A stretch of 45,724 bases of DNA from Nemertoderma westbladi (GCA_032718475.1 JAUCBJ010000869.1:1-45724); one strand, 5' to 3'. Counted from the stretch's first letter, positions 31,188 to 42,840 are shown. The notes: generated from the sequence alone by a model not told the origin. Numbers and translations: made by a program.

Positions 31188-31420
31188 CTTAGGATTTCCA
31201 GCATTTTGCCTCTATGGATGGAGTCGAATGCCTTCTTGAAGTCCACAAAAGTCATAACTGCGGGGAGATTGTTTGACTTAATTCCTTCAATCAGTCTCCG
31301 TAGTGCAAGTATCTGAGTTATTGTTGATCTGTTTTGTTCGGACGTTTCTTGAAGAATCTCGACGTAAACTCGAGTTTCTAGTTATAGTTATAGTTATTTT
31401 CTGACCGTTGGTTGCGAACT
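31188..31420 (-). pseudogene. Third-family LINE reverse transcriptase, 5' half
   Basis: The minus strand reads TQILALRRLIEGIKSNNLPA, then VMTFVDFKKAFDSIHRGKM, the block that contains the first catalytic aspartate. It ends exactly at the 9-bp target duplication of the long-TIR element, and the protein picks up at 24731. An out-of-frame base or two upstream (about 31345) shows it was already decayed. Confidence 0.85.
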
Positions 31421-31454
31421 ACGTAGTATGAGATTGTTGTGTGGCAGTACTTAC

Positions 31455-31697
31455 CTGAGGCGTGTAGCAGTGTTTGCTACAGGGAACACGATGCAGTTGG
31501 TCAGATGTTTGCGGAGGCGTTGATGCTTGGTCACCCATAGGTAGATTAACCAATTTTCGTAATCTAGTTCTAGTTTTTGTTGCCGCTGAAGCGACGTCAA
31601 TCTTGGCATCTAGAACATCAGACGGTGCAAAATAAATATTAATCATTTGAGTATGTTTACGCCACGAAAGGCATCGTTCCACGTTCCATTCCATCAT
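31455..31697 (-). CDS. Possible orphan first exon, unknown protein
   Basis: A minus-strand frame opens at ATG ATG GAA and runs 81 codons to a textbook donor, CAG|GTAAGT. It encodes MMEWNVERCLSWRKHTQMIN, a hydrophobic INIYFAPSDVL patch and a basic KTRTRLRKLVNL helix. An in-frame TAA lies about 13 codons upstream of the first ATG. The next exon would have to be to the left, beyond the 7-kb transposon nest, and I could not find one that fits. It could be a chance frame. No family is recognised. Confidence 0.35.
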
Positions 31698-33385
31698 TCC
31701 GTTCTTTTCAATCAGACAATGTCTCGGTTAAATTCAGTTGATTCACTTAATGGTTTAATTCACTGATTAAATAAATATCACTGTAGGACATGGTTTTAAA
31801 AACTATATTTATGATTGGTTAATAGGCATGACATGTGAAAAATTTACTTGGAACACTGCATGGCTGTGGCTCTGCATGGAAGAAAGGAACTTAATTAGCA
31901 CTTGTTGTTAAATCCAACCAAAGAACCTTTAAACCTCAATCCAACTCTTAGAAATGACAAACTGACATTCGTTTAATGACAACATGAATGCGAATAGAAT
32001 AATTTTTTGCTTTGACCCTTTCTTTCTACTGTGACCATCATTGATTACCGATGACGCACTTGAACGAAGCCGCCCACCTTGGAATATCCTACTAAGGTTG
32101 TTAATAGGCTCTCTATGGACGGATTCTATACGTATCATATAAACTTCTCAAATTACTGAACTCAAATTACAAATTGCTCGCGGCAATTTGGTTTTAGTCA
32201 TTTCTTTACAAATTACTCATTTCGTGGGCGGTGTGCCGTGGGCGGTGTGCCGTGGGCGGTGTGCGCAACGCTTAGCTAATCGAACAACCCAACATCTTAT
32301 AACCATTAATAAGATGGGCTTAATCTTTATATAAGCACGGTGGGATCAGGGATGGACACGGGCCGGGACGGGACGGTATTCTAAATATTGGAAAGCCCGC
32401 TATTGTTGAATAATTATAGTTAGTATCCAGTTAACAAAACACACGCAAGGAACTACAGTAATGGTGTGGCAGTAACAATAAATTGTACTTACTATATTAC
32501 ATATTTTAAGTACGGTAAGCTTGTATAATAAATTATTTAAGTTTGTCAAAATTTTTTATAGAACTTTTGCCTACTTGCGGGGGGGGGGGGGGGGGATTGA
32601 GAATTGTATTTCGAAATTCTCGATTCCGAATCGTTCGAAATTAGTTTGTTTTGTTAAGAATCTGAAAAGCGGCACCGCATTCAAGCAAGTCTTCCTCTGT
32701 CTATTTGCCAAATCTGCGAGACTACTTTGTTCTTCATTTTAGAGTTTGTTTTTATATTTTTGGATAAAATTGATAAATTTAGGAACGCGCCTATATATGT
32801 ATATTGTAGAACTGCTAGCTTGTTAGTTGCTTCTGAGATGGGACTTGACCGAAAGTTGCCACAGGTTGGCTATCGTTAATACTAGAACAAGATGATTATT
32901 AGTTCTTCCACTGTTCGCCGGGTTTTATTTTGCTGTGTTTAGTGGATTTTAGTGTAAAGATTGGTCAGCTTATTTGCACTGTCAATTGACTAGACGACTT
33001 AGATGAATTCATTTGAATTTTCCTCTCTACAATTATGCACTACTATCCTAAAAGCATGAAACTTATAAGTAACATGGTAGATGTATGCACTTAGACACTT
33101 AGATATGGTTTATTTTCTTATCTTTAGATGATATACCTGGTTTAGAATAGTAAAATAAGCCTTTATAAATCTTTTAAGATAATTAACAATGCAATGGTTT
33201 GGATTTAGGGTTCCAATCTTAGCCAGCTGCCATATCTCATTATTTGCTTCCAACAGCAACAAAATCTAAATCTAATTATTACATGATTTAGCTTTAACAG
33301 GGCTAATCTCTGCCTTTATATAATTTATTATTGGTGTTATGGGAATGAGTAGGTATTAGATAGTTAGTCCTGGTCTATCTTTTAC
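31698..33385. other. Intergenic DNA with small repeats
   Basis: No supported gene. A 14-15 bp unit GTGGGCGGTGTGCC is repeated three times at about 32225-32268. A run of 17 G lies at 32579-32595. Confidence 0.5.
32225..32268. repeat. Short GC-rich tandem repeat
   Basis: Three copies of GTGGGCGGTGTGCCG-like sequence (period about 15) in AT-rich surroundings. Confidence 0.8.
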
Positions 33386-33389
33386 CTGA

Positions 33390-33540
33390 GCCGCTAGCTG
33401 AATGGTTAGAGCGTCAGATTTCCAACCTGGAAGTTCGATCCTACCTGGACGTCATTGCCGACTGCTGACAGGCTGCACTGGAAATAAGATGTCAGAATTG
33501 TGTTAAATGGCCGAATTAAAATTTAGAAAAAATAATTTAT
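33390..33540 (+). repeat. tRNA-like head, probably a SINE
   Basis: TAGCTGAATGGTTAGAGCGTC fits an A box and GTTCGATCC fits a B box, about 35 bases apart. The anticodon arm (CAG...TTTCCAA...CTG) is imperfect and the T stem does not close, so it is not a working tRNA. The following 70 bases (GCTGACAGGCTGCACTGGAA and an A-rich end) look like a SINE body and tail. No flanking duplication was found. Confidence 0.45.
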
Positions 33541-35240
33541 ACTTTGATTAACTTATGACAAAACTAATATCAATTGCATTTCTCTAACTCTATTCCAACT
33601 CTTAAAATTAGTTCCTACTTTGAGACTGTTAGTAAGCCCCCCCCCCCCCCCCCCTATTATTTTTATATTGTATTTGCTGCTAAGTAGGGTGATCCCGAAA
33701 AATTAATTACTTAAATCTGCAACAAAATATACATTATGTTACAGAAGAATATAATATCTATACACGTAATGTTTGTGTTAAATTTAAATTAATTAATTGA
33801 ACCAAATAGACGTAAATTTTTAAAATAACGAATAATAATTTAATATTCTAGAATAAAGACAAAAAACATAAGAAACATTGAACCCATTAGGCCTACATAC
33901 CGTACTGAGTAAGCAGTTGTCAGTTATTTATTTGCATGGAATTAATTTCGCACTACCAAATCACCAGGGCGATATTTTCCAACTTTATATCGCTATTATG
34001 TAAAAAAAAAAAAAAAAAAAAATCGCAGTGCGACATTATTTTTCAATGTGTCCCTAGTCCCTACGCCATACATTTACTATGTATGTCCGTCCACTATGTT
34101 ACCGCACCATTAGATTATAATTATAATCATATGACGTCATTCAAATACACACTATACTATTTAATAACAATTATTCTAAAACTTACAAAAATATATTAGA
34201 TCAGAATCGAACCAGAGTCGAACGTATAGATAAGCCATTAAGTTATACTTTGTGAAATAAAACAAAACATATTCTTTGATGATCCTATTAAAAATATTGA
34301 TCACAACTAAAGATATAGGGTGTTAATGTATCAATAATAACGAGTAAAAATATCTCGAGTGGTCCTAGTGAATGAACATAGGAAATATTTGTCAAAATAA
34401 TTAAATAGATTAAATATTTAGATTATTTAAAAGCATTACGTAATTTCAGAAACATGCAATTTTCATACATCCAATCTCTACAATTTCTCAAGGAATTTCA
34501 AATTTATTTTTGAAAGCCACTTTCCATCGGGACCAGTAGTTCACGAGAAGAAGGTATTGGTGACATTTTTACTGGTCATAATAGTTAGTTTCAATATTTT
34601 TCACCAATTATTACAGTATTACTTCATCGATATTATAAAAGCACTCAAGTTTGTAAAACAATTCAGAATAAAAATACTCAAATTAATGACGAATAGCTCT
34701 CTAAGTCAAGATCACACACTTTCATAATGTAATCAGAGTCAGATACGAAATAGAGTAAGTTAATACTGTAAAACATTTCCTGAACTTCAAATATATTATT
34801 TAGTGCTGCAGTTGCGAAATATTGATAATTATTCCTACTTTTTCCGATTCTACAATTATTTTGCTGCGAAAGAACAAAAAATCAATGGCGAAAGTAGCTA
34901 TACAAAAACCCCGGTCTGTTTGTTTGTAATATAATTCACATTATCTCATCTTCAACATATATTAAAAACATTTAAAAACATAATGAAAATTATAACAGTA
35001 CAGTATTTCAGTATGTAGATATAATATACCACCTACATTACATAAATATATAATTTTAATAATACTCTACTACAGTAATACAGTAATAACTGTACCAGCA
35101 GGCCTAACATCTATTCTTCTTTTCTCAGGTCAACTTAGATCCAAAATTAATGTTATATTTATAACAAGAGCAAGAACAAATATTTTTTGTTAGATTTTTT
35201 CTAAAGTTATGTAAAAGTATTAAAATTTCCTATTAATTCA
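33541..35240. other. AT-rich intergenic DNA
   Basis: No gene seen. C18 at 33637-33654 and A21 at 34002-34022 are the only marked features. Confidence 0.5.
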
Positions 35241-35665
35241 TAATCCAATCCCTGGCCTTAAGTCCCGTAGGAATTTCGAGGTGGACACGGTTTCTCACTT
35301 GCAATGGGTTTGGGGTACAAAAATAAAGGAAAAAATTTGGTAGACTTATTGGTTCCTGGGCCTAAGTTTATATGAGGCGCATAAAGCATAAAAACCATTG
35401 TACTTTTTATCACTTTCACCACAATTTTTACAGTATATTATAATGTTGCCGTGGAAACTGTAATGGTAAATTCAAATTGCCACAATTTTTGAGATTGTGA
35501 ACAGCTCCGGACACACAATACAAATGGCTATAAAAAACGTACACCCAAGGAGCAGAAAGTCTACCCAAGTTTTTTTTTCACTCATATGTATGTCCTACTA
35601 GGATTCCGTGAGAAACTCCGCCCACCCCAAAATTCCTACGGGGTCTAAGGCCAGGCACTGGATTA
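35241..35665. mobile_element. MITE with CCTGGCCTTA inverted ends
   Basis: The left end TAATCCAATCCCTGGCCTTA continues into a GTAGGAATTT...GGTTTCTCAC block. The right end mirrors it, with TAATCCAGTGCCTGGCCTTA from the right and the same block. The inverted repeat is about 58 bp with some changes, and the element is about 425 bp without coding capacity. A TA on each side could be a Tc1/mariner-type target, but the exact end is ambiguous because no longer direct repeat is visible. Confidence 0.82.
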
Positions 35666-35846
35666 CTACTTTTGATTGTTTGGTTAGCGTAGCATAATGA
35701 CAATAATTTCAGTTGAATTTCTATAAATAAATATATTATTATGTAGACTTGTTGGGCATCTAGAAGGTCATAAAAATGTGGATTGATTTGTTTATGAATT
35801 TCTACTTGATTTATGCTAGATTGACTTTATCAGCTAGTAGTACGAA

Positions 35847-37445
35847 TTAGGTTTCTTGATTATGTTCAAGATTCATTTTTAGGGACGATTTTGCATTCGA
35901 TCCATTATGTGAGCTCAGATAGTTGGCCGCCTCATCAACTGTCTCTGGAAGCGCCACGTTGTGGGTCTCGGGGAGGGGGATAATCGATAAAGCGCCCACA
36001 ATCGCACTTACTCCAAGTATGACACCCGGTAATGGAGCCCAGCTATCCTTCAGTAGCAGCACCAGAGGGGTCAACACCCCACCTATTCGGCCCCACATTA
36101 CATTGTAACCGAAACCCAAGTTGCGCATTACGGTTGGGAGAACCTCAGCCGAGTAAAGCGGCACGCAGATAAACACACCAGAGATTCCCGATTTGGCGAG
36201 CATATAGAATGTGATGGACACGCCGGGAAAACCATCGGGAATTACCTCGACAATTAGCAAACAAACCCCGGCGAAGAATAGCATTGCCATTAAAGGGATG
36301 CGTCGACCGTAACGATAGCAGGCTAACAGAGCTAATAGCGAGGCTGGGAGCTCTATGACACCTTGAATGAAGAAATTTGTGTATTTATCGCCGACGAGGC
36401 TGGTAACATTGTACACAATCCCGTAGTAAAAAAGGACAGCCACGAACCATAGATAGGAGGTGATGCTGATCCTAAATCGAAGTAATGGTGTGCGAAGTAG
36501 ATCGAGAACCGAGTATGTAGTTTCATTAGAAGTCGACCATTTAAGTTTTTCAATTTCTGTTTCATTTAGATCTACTTTATTCACAAAAGCCATTTGTTTC
36601 AAAACCCTCGTGTATCTTTCTTTGTATCCTTTAGTGACCAACCAACGCGGTGATTCCGGTACCAACCAATAGTATATTGCCGCGAAGAGGAGGGCAGGCA
36701 GAGTGACCGCTATCTGAAGGTACCGCCAATCGCGAATAAGGAAACCCACCAGAGCGAGAGATATAGAGCCGAAGGCCCACATCACTTCAATACAAGTTCC
36801 CGCGAAAGTGCGTTGCTTCGGGGGGAACATTTCAACTGCCATGACAAAACAGGTGTTTATAACCCCATTAAGGAAAATACCAACAAGAACGCGAAAGAGT
36901 ACGAACATGGCAATGTGAGTGGAGAATGCGGCTGCGATACCGCTTACAAGCAGACACAATGCGGAGCATACAAAGGTGAATTTGCGACCCATAATATCGG
37001 CTAGGACTCCAAGCACGATAGAGCCGATTATACATCCGAGCATATAGAGGGACTGGGATATTCTGATAATAAATTTTGAATCACAAACCAAATTAAATTC
37101 ACTGACTACGGTTTTTCCAAGGTAGGAAGTATCATAAACGAATTGAGGGCAACTGACGACACTCCCATTGCGAGTGTACGCGCATACATCCGAATCACCA
37201 CTGATGTTTCCCGTGAAATTATAATTATAATAATCGTTGTTGCTATTGTTGGGCCAGTTGCAGGCGTAGGGTGGGGTGTCGGATAGAAACACGGTGGCTA
37301 TCATCGACCATGGGACATAGCAAAAAGTCAGACAAAATAATATGAATCTTTGTTTTTGAAACAATCCAAATTCTCCAAGTTTCTTAAGAATATCGTCAAG
37401 AGTCACAGAGTTAGAGGCGCCATCTGACATATCCAACTGCCCCAT
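35847..37445 (-). CDS. SLC22-like organic ion transporter
   Basis: A 532-residue major facilitator protein of the SLC22 (organic cation/anion/carnitine transporter) type, expected in the plasma membrane with 12 helices. After helix 1 (about 33-53) comes the large extracellular loop typical of SLC22 (about 55-125), with several N-glycosylation sites (NNSNN, NFTGN, NISG) and cysteines, ending in FNLVCDSKF. The MFS signature GSIVLGVLADIMGRK is at 141-155, FRVLVG at about 184-189, and VPESPRWL, an SLC22 mark, at 262-269. The C-terminal tail is hydrophilic. Length is normal. The gene is a single exon, although most animal SLC22 genes have several introns. The substrate cannot be told from sequence. 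Confidence 0.93.
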   Translation of the reverse strand: MGQLDMSDGASNSVTLDDILKKLGEFGLFQKQRFILFCLTFCYVPWSMIATVFLSDTPPYACNWPNNSNNDYYNYNFTGNISGDSDVCAYTRNGSVVSCPQFVYDTSYLGKTVVSEFNLVCDSKFIIRISQSLYMLGCIIGSIVLGVLADIMGRKFTFVCSALCLLVSGIAAAFSTHIAMFVLFRVLVGIFLNGVINTCFVMAVEMFPPKQRTFAGTCIEVMWAFGSISLALVGFLIRDWRYLQIAVTLPALLFAAIYYWLVPESPRWLVTKGYKERYTRVLKQMAFVNKVDLNETEIEKLKWSTSNETTYSVLDLLRTPLLRFRISITSYLWFVAVLFYYGIVYNVTSLVGDKYTNFFIQGVIELPASLLALLACYRYGRRIPLMAMLFFAGVCLLIVEVIPDGFPGVSITFYMLAKSGISGVFICVPLYSAEVLPTVMRNLGFGYNVMWGRIGGVLTPLVLLLKDSWAPLPGVILGVSAIVGALSIIPLPETHNVALPETVDEAANYLSSHNGSNAKSSLKMNLEHNQET

Positions 37446-38644
37446 GTTTTTAGCTTATTTCAACTCTGTGTTGTCGGTAGTACCAATAATACAATAACTT
37501 CACCAAAAACAGCAGAAAGTACAATAAAACAATATAATAATGATTTACATTATGGTGTAAAAAGTAATGATCTGAGAATATTTTTAGCCAGCGGCGCGAC
37601 GGCTGTTTAGATAAACGTCGGTTTTGATAAAGGCCATCTGAAGAATACCAGGTCTTCATATTTCGGTCGAAATTCTATTGGAAGTTTTATATGAAGAATT
37701 TGTGTTCGTTTTAATTTATCCTTTTAAATTTAAATTTAATTTTAATTTTAAATTTAATTATATATTAAGTTTTAGTTTATTATTAATAGAACTTATTTCT
37801 CTCTTATAACCATCACATATACTAATTTGTTTATTGTTTTGGTTTGATTCGGCAGTTCTGCAACCTGGTTTTTTGGTGAAAACCTGGTATATATCACGTT
37901 AGGGTCAACTGCAAAATGAATAACAGCATAATGTATGGGTATAATTCAAATGGGCGATGGCAGGATTTACGTAAATATATATAAGAGGATCTGAAATTTT
38001 AAGTAATATTGGAATACAATAAAATATTATAGTCATATTTTTTTAATTCACTCAATGTTAACAACAAGAAAAAATTTTATTATAATTTATTCAAATATAT
38101 TATATAGCCTTAGTCAATTTATTGCCACATTGACTAGAATACTTACTTAATAATTAAAGAAAGGCCCACATTACGAGAGGATGATCTAACAACAGATGGT
38201 GCGTGGGCTCCATTCCTTTATAGAAAGATCTTTCCTTCCTTTATACCAAGCTCAGAAATGGTTGGCTATTTTGGCGAACAATAGACACAATAATATATTA
38301 CTTGGGCAATCCTCACTGATCTAATTGTGATTAGCGTCGCTTTACGGTTTATCACGATTACACAAGGCCGACCCGACCAAACCGCTCGCTCCCTGCTGTT
38401 CTGTGCTAAGGCTATCTGGGCTCCTTTTTATCTGGGACCTACTGTATTACTTACAGTAGTACAATAGTTTATTATTTATGAGTTTTTGGCTGTAGCAAAC
38501 TATTGCTATTATAGTCATACTGCAATGTTATCATTATCGATAGTGATCAAATATAAACAAACAAACATTAAGAATAATTGTATATTTATTATATTACTGT
38601 CTGTTGATTGTTTATTGTTGTGTCTACCGCTAATCCATTCGAAC
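37446..38644. other. Upstream region of the transporter gene
   Basis: No gene seen. AT-rich DNA with a low-complexity ATTTAAATTT stretch at about 37722-37765. The transporter's promoter should lie near 37450-37700, but no clear core element is visible. Confidence 0.45.
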
Positions 38645-38712
38645 TCATGAGGAGTCCTCCAGTGTGACAAACTTATTGCACCACTCTTGTTCATAACTCT
38701 GATTGATTACTT
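38645..38712 (+). mobile_element. Tiny LINE reverse transcriptase fragment
   Basis: The sequence GGAGTCCTCCAGTGTGACAA onward reads GVLQCDKLIAPLLFITLIDY, which parallels GVLQGDTLAPFLFIIVVDY of LINE copies 1 and 2. It is only about 65 bases long and much changed. Confidence 0.45.
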
Positions 38713-38804
38713 GCTATCACAATAAAGGCAACATCTCTTACTTGAACCAGTGGTGTAGCCGGGTGCCATATATAAGGGGTGTGGGGCAATGCGTCCGAGT
38801 AAAG

Positions 38805-38828
38805 CCCCCCCCCCCCCCCCCCCCCCCC
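38805..38828. repeat. C24 homopolymer
   Basis: This is the longest of the G/C runs in the window. Confidence 0.95.
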
Positions 38829-38929
38829 ACAATCGAACAAAGGGCTATGTACGCGAGTATGACATGTTTGGTAACGATCGAACGATATTAGAGCAAACAA
38901 TTAATATAAGGCTACGACTACGAGTGGTT

Positions 38930-39800
38930 CCGGTCAATGGGGGTACAACGGCCAATATCAAACCAGTCGGTCAAGGGGTAAAGCAGGACGTCAGGGGGTA
39001 TAAACGTAACGAGTAAAAGTGTACAACAGCAAAGGGTACAACGAGACAAAGGGTACAAACCAGGCGGTCAAGGGGTACAAAACAGGACGTCAAAGGGTAT
39101 AAACGAAACCAGTAAAGTCTACAACATCAAAGGGTACAAAACAGGACGTCAGAGGAACGATACGAGTCAAAGTGTACAACAGCAAAGGATATAACGAGAC
39201 AAAGGGTACAAACCAGGCGGTCAAGGGGTACAAAACAGGACGTCAAAGGGTATAAACGAAACCAGTAAAGTCTACAACATCAAAGGGTACAAAACAGGAC
39301 GTCAGAGGAACGATACGAGTCAAAGTGTACAACAGCAAAGGATATAACGAGACAAAGGGTACAAACCAGGCGGTCAAGGGGTACAAAACAGGACGTCAAA
39401 GGGTATAAACGAAACCAGTAAAGTCTACAACATCAAAGGGTACAAAACAGGACGTCAGAGGAACGATACGAGTCAAAGTGTACAACAGCAAAGGATATAA
39501 CGAGACAAAGGGTACAAACCAGGCGGTCAAGGGGTACAAAACAGGACGTCAGAGGGTATAAACGATAAGAGTCAAAGTGTACAACATCAAAAAACAGGAC
39601 GTCAGAGGGTATAAACGATACGAGTCAAAGTGTACAACTGCAAAGGGTACAACGAGACAAAGGGTACAAACCAGGCGGTCAAGGGGTACAAAACAGGACG
39701 TCAGAGGGTATAAACGATACGAGTAAAAGTGTACAACAGCAAAGGGTACAACGAGACAAAGGGTACAACATAAAGGGGTACAACGAGTCAAAGGGTATGA
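38930..39800. repeat. Satellite with a 153-bp higher-order unit
   Basis: The array is built of short related words (CAAAGGGTACAA, CAGGACGTCA, ACGAGTCAAAGTGTACAAC). In its core a unit of exactly 153 bp repeats almost without change; GTCAGAGGAACGATACGAG recurs at 39148, 39301 and 39454. The outer parts hold looser arrangements of the same words. Reading frames here (for example 39549-39791) are by-products of the repeat. Near identity of core units implies recent expansion. Confidence 0.93.
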
Positions 39801-40009
39801 AATTCCTTTTCAGAGTTCCGGTATACAGTAGGTTTATACATCTGACTGTTGATTCTCTATAAAATTTGGTTTTCTATTCTACAAAATGCCTAACTCACGT
39901 TTATTGTTTTGGTCCCTTTAATCTCGCTTTTGTAGACTGCTCTTTTACTAAGCTGCCTGGTTTTGGAGGTCCCCAAACAGGATTATCTCAAATTCTGCGC
40001 TTGGGACCT

Positions 40010-40225
40010 CGGTACTGTATAAACTGTACTTTGACGTGTTTTTTGTACTCTTTGGTATGGATGTTGTACCCTTCGACTTGATGTACCCTTTCGATAACAT
40101 TTGTACCCTTTAACGTGGCTTTTTAAACCTTTGACGTGGCTGTTGTTTACTTTATCTTGTTGTACATTTGTTTCAATTTTTGTACTCTATGATCTGTTGA
40201 CTCTTTGACTCGATGTATCCATTGA
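40010..40225 (-). repeat. Degenerate inverted satellite tract
   Basis: Words such as TGTACCCTTTAACGTGG, ATGTACCCTTTCG, CCTTTGACGTGG and GACTCTTTGACTCGATG are worn reverse complements of the satellite words at 38930-39800. The tract is much more diverged than the main array. Confidence 0.7.
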
Positions 40226-42690
40226 CTCTAAATCGGCTACGAGACATGTTGTATGGATAGGAAGAATAACTGATAATATAAGGTAACTTTAAAGGTGAAA
40301 AGTAGTAAAGAAAGTCGTAACTAGTCACTATAGGCCTATAGAAACGAGTAAAAGTAAGACTGAGCGGGAGTGCTTGAGTAGAGAATAACCAATTGTAGTA
40401 TATAGGGGAGCGGGTGGAGATCAATCAAGGGGCCTCAGACCTTCTTATACATTATAGTATGATCTAGAAGAACAGCGTCCTTTGGGTGCCTTATACTGTA
40501 ATTACATTGATATTGAATTTGTTACTACTGTATATGATTTGAACTTATTCATTATTGGGTTTATACATCCTCTGCTAGCGTTACCGGTACTGTTCGTACC
40601 TAATAGGTGAACGAAGTCAACGTAGTTGATATGATAGTATTGGTTAGTTATACATCATTTTCCTCTTTTACAGTAAGTGAGATTATATCATTTCATTTTT
40701 AACAAACGAATGTAACAACATTGAGAACCGAACCATCAATCTTTATTTCTTTCGGATGACGACCCGTTACTGGGGCATATCAATCCCTCGACCGCAATTA
40801 TTACCCATGAGGTAATACCCCTGAGCCTGGGCTGGTATCTCCATAGACACTACGGCTATGCACTCCACGGTAACAGTCGATCAGTTCAGCGGACCAAAAA
40901 ATCAGCTGAGTTCAGCATCGATGGAGTCAACCTGCTATGTGATGAGCCCTTGTGGATTATCAGAGTGCTGTCTGTTCGCAGACCTAGATGCAGCCTTTAA
41001 AGGCCGGTGTATCAGGCAGTTAATACTACCTCGAAAATATACTCCAGTAGTACCTGGTGCCTCGGCACTCAGTACTACCTTACTGTAGTACAGTACAACA
41101 TGCCTAAGAATCAGGTACTACCGTAGTATTAACCGTCTAGGAGCGGCAACATTCTAGCAGTACTTCCTAATTAATTATTGTTTCACTTCGTCCCGTTGAA
41201 AATTTAAATGTAACCTGTGTTATTGACTCTCGTTTATTGTTTTGGTTAGAAGAACGTGCTACTGTAACCTGCTCCTTGCCCTAAATTCATAATTTAGAAT
41301 TGAAGTTCTACCTATTCGGACATTCATCCCATTTAGAACTTCGTATACTACGTAGTATCTGGTGCATAAGGCACTTACAGAAGTACTACGGTATTACCTG
41401 ATACCGGGTAGTACCTGATACAGGATACTGACACAGTGTAAAAGCTTTTGTGGGATAACTGATTCGTTTGCCTTGCTGGCCAGTTCCCCCCCGGTCGCTG
41501 GAATACTCTAAAAGGGATCTATAGGTAAAATAGTGCAAGCTACCAGCTTATTGGCTGATGGGCTGTACGAGAGTATCTGGGTTCTGTTCGATCGGCCAAC
41601 CAGCTTAGAGAGGTTGCCTTAGCCTTGCTGTCCGTATCGGCCAATAGAATTTGAGTGGGCGTTGATTTTGACCTATCCCAGAGCTACTGAACTGAATTTT
41701 CCTATCTCACTGCTCATCCTCTGTGTTGGACGGGAGCTTCGGGGAATAAGGGTAGTTGGTATCCTCGTTTAGTTAGGTAGTCATATGATTTTATATGATT
41801 CTGTTGTTGTGTTCCCATTTTCGCCATAACACCGGCTTTTTGGGAAGAACTCTAGTAAAACTGCTTAAATTATCGAAAGTATAAACTGTTATCTAATCAA
41901 TCAATCTTATCTGATCTAATTAACTCACTATTAATCATATTGTTTGTACTGTTATTTACCGTCAGTTATTAATTGTATCTATTTGTTGATGGAAATATTG
42001 CTCTTTGGAGAATACTGATAAATCACCCAAATTTCCCAATTTTCTTGATACACTACAGGTTAGAGAGACAGGCTATATATAACAATTGCGATTTATATTA
42101 ATGTGGTGTGTATTGAATCTAATGTTATTTAGCAGACCCTACATGAGTCAATTGCTGCTCTCTTTATGTGTGATCAAATTTACTGACGGTCGGCAGAATA
42201 GTGTGTATGATTGTGATTGGTAACAAAGCATCTCCTAAAGAATGCGCCTTATACTTAAATCATAAGCAGTATCGTTGCGTTTAGTATAAGTCCTAGTTCT
42301 GTTTAAATAGATAGAGCGCCACGTCCTAAAGGAACTGTTAATATTTCCCGAAAGCCAATAATATCTGTCAGAAATTTATTAATAACGATCAATCGAATAA
42401 TACAGTAAGTTTACACTGCAACCTTACACTGCAATAATAAAATTTAAGCAGCCGAATTCAGCCTCCCGGGTGTAGATCCATCGGGTGAATGATCGCGCAT
42501 GGGCTGACTTCGGGTAATGTTTGTTTATTAGCATAAAATATTGTCGTATGCTAAAGGTGTTTTAATTAACTAAAAGACATATAAATTTTGGCAGGTTAAA
42601 CTGCTAAAGGTCTTCAAAAGCGCGAACAATAACAGTTTATAGATCTTATTGCAGTAAGCAATAAGGTTGCAAAATACCGTAGTGACCGGT
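40226..42690. other. Intergenic DNA, no gene seen
   Basis: No coding region supported. Around 41030-41430, GTACTACC and GGTAGTAC words recur in both orientations. The 76-codon frame at 40858-41088 has no family features. Confidence 0.45.
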
Positions 42691-42696
42691 AACCTG

Positions 42697-42840
42697 AACC
42701 GGTACTTCTGTAGGTCAGTAGACCCAACTGCCAGAACCGGTACTGCTGTAGGTCCGTAGGTCCAACTGCCAGAACCGGTACTTCTGTAGGTCTGTAGGCC
42801 CAACTGTCCTAACCGGTACTGCTGTATCAGTACATTAGTA
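42697..42840 (+). repeat. 38-bp tandem repeat, about four copies
   Basis: AACCGGTACT starts at 42697, 42735, 42773 and 42811, an exact spacing of 38. Units read AACCGGTACTTCTGTAGGTC and then a variable AGGCCCAACTGCC-like part. The first and third units share TTC where the second and fourth have TGC, a hint of a 76-bp dimer. Confidence 0.92.

Noticed and set aside
31929-32138. 69-codon minus-strand frame
   Set aside because: No family, no splice sites, typical length for chance.
33390-33465. A functional tRNA gene
   Set aside because: A- and B-box-like words are present, but the acceptor and T stems do not close; a SINE head fits better.
39549-39791. 80-codon frame with an internal repeat
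   Set aside because: It is the satellite translated on the minus strand; the repeat period explains it.
38930-39800. A CRISPR-like array
   Set aside because: Repeats are contiguous with no unique spacers, and the DNA is from an animal; it is a satellite.
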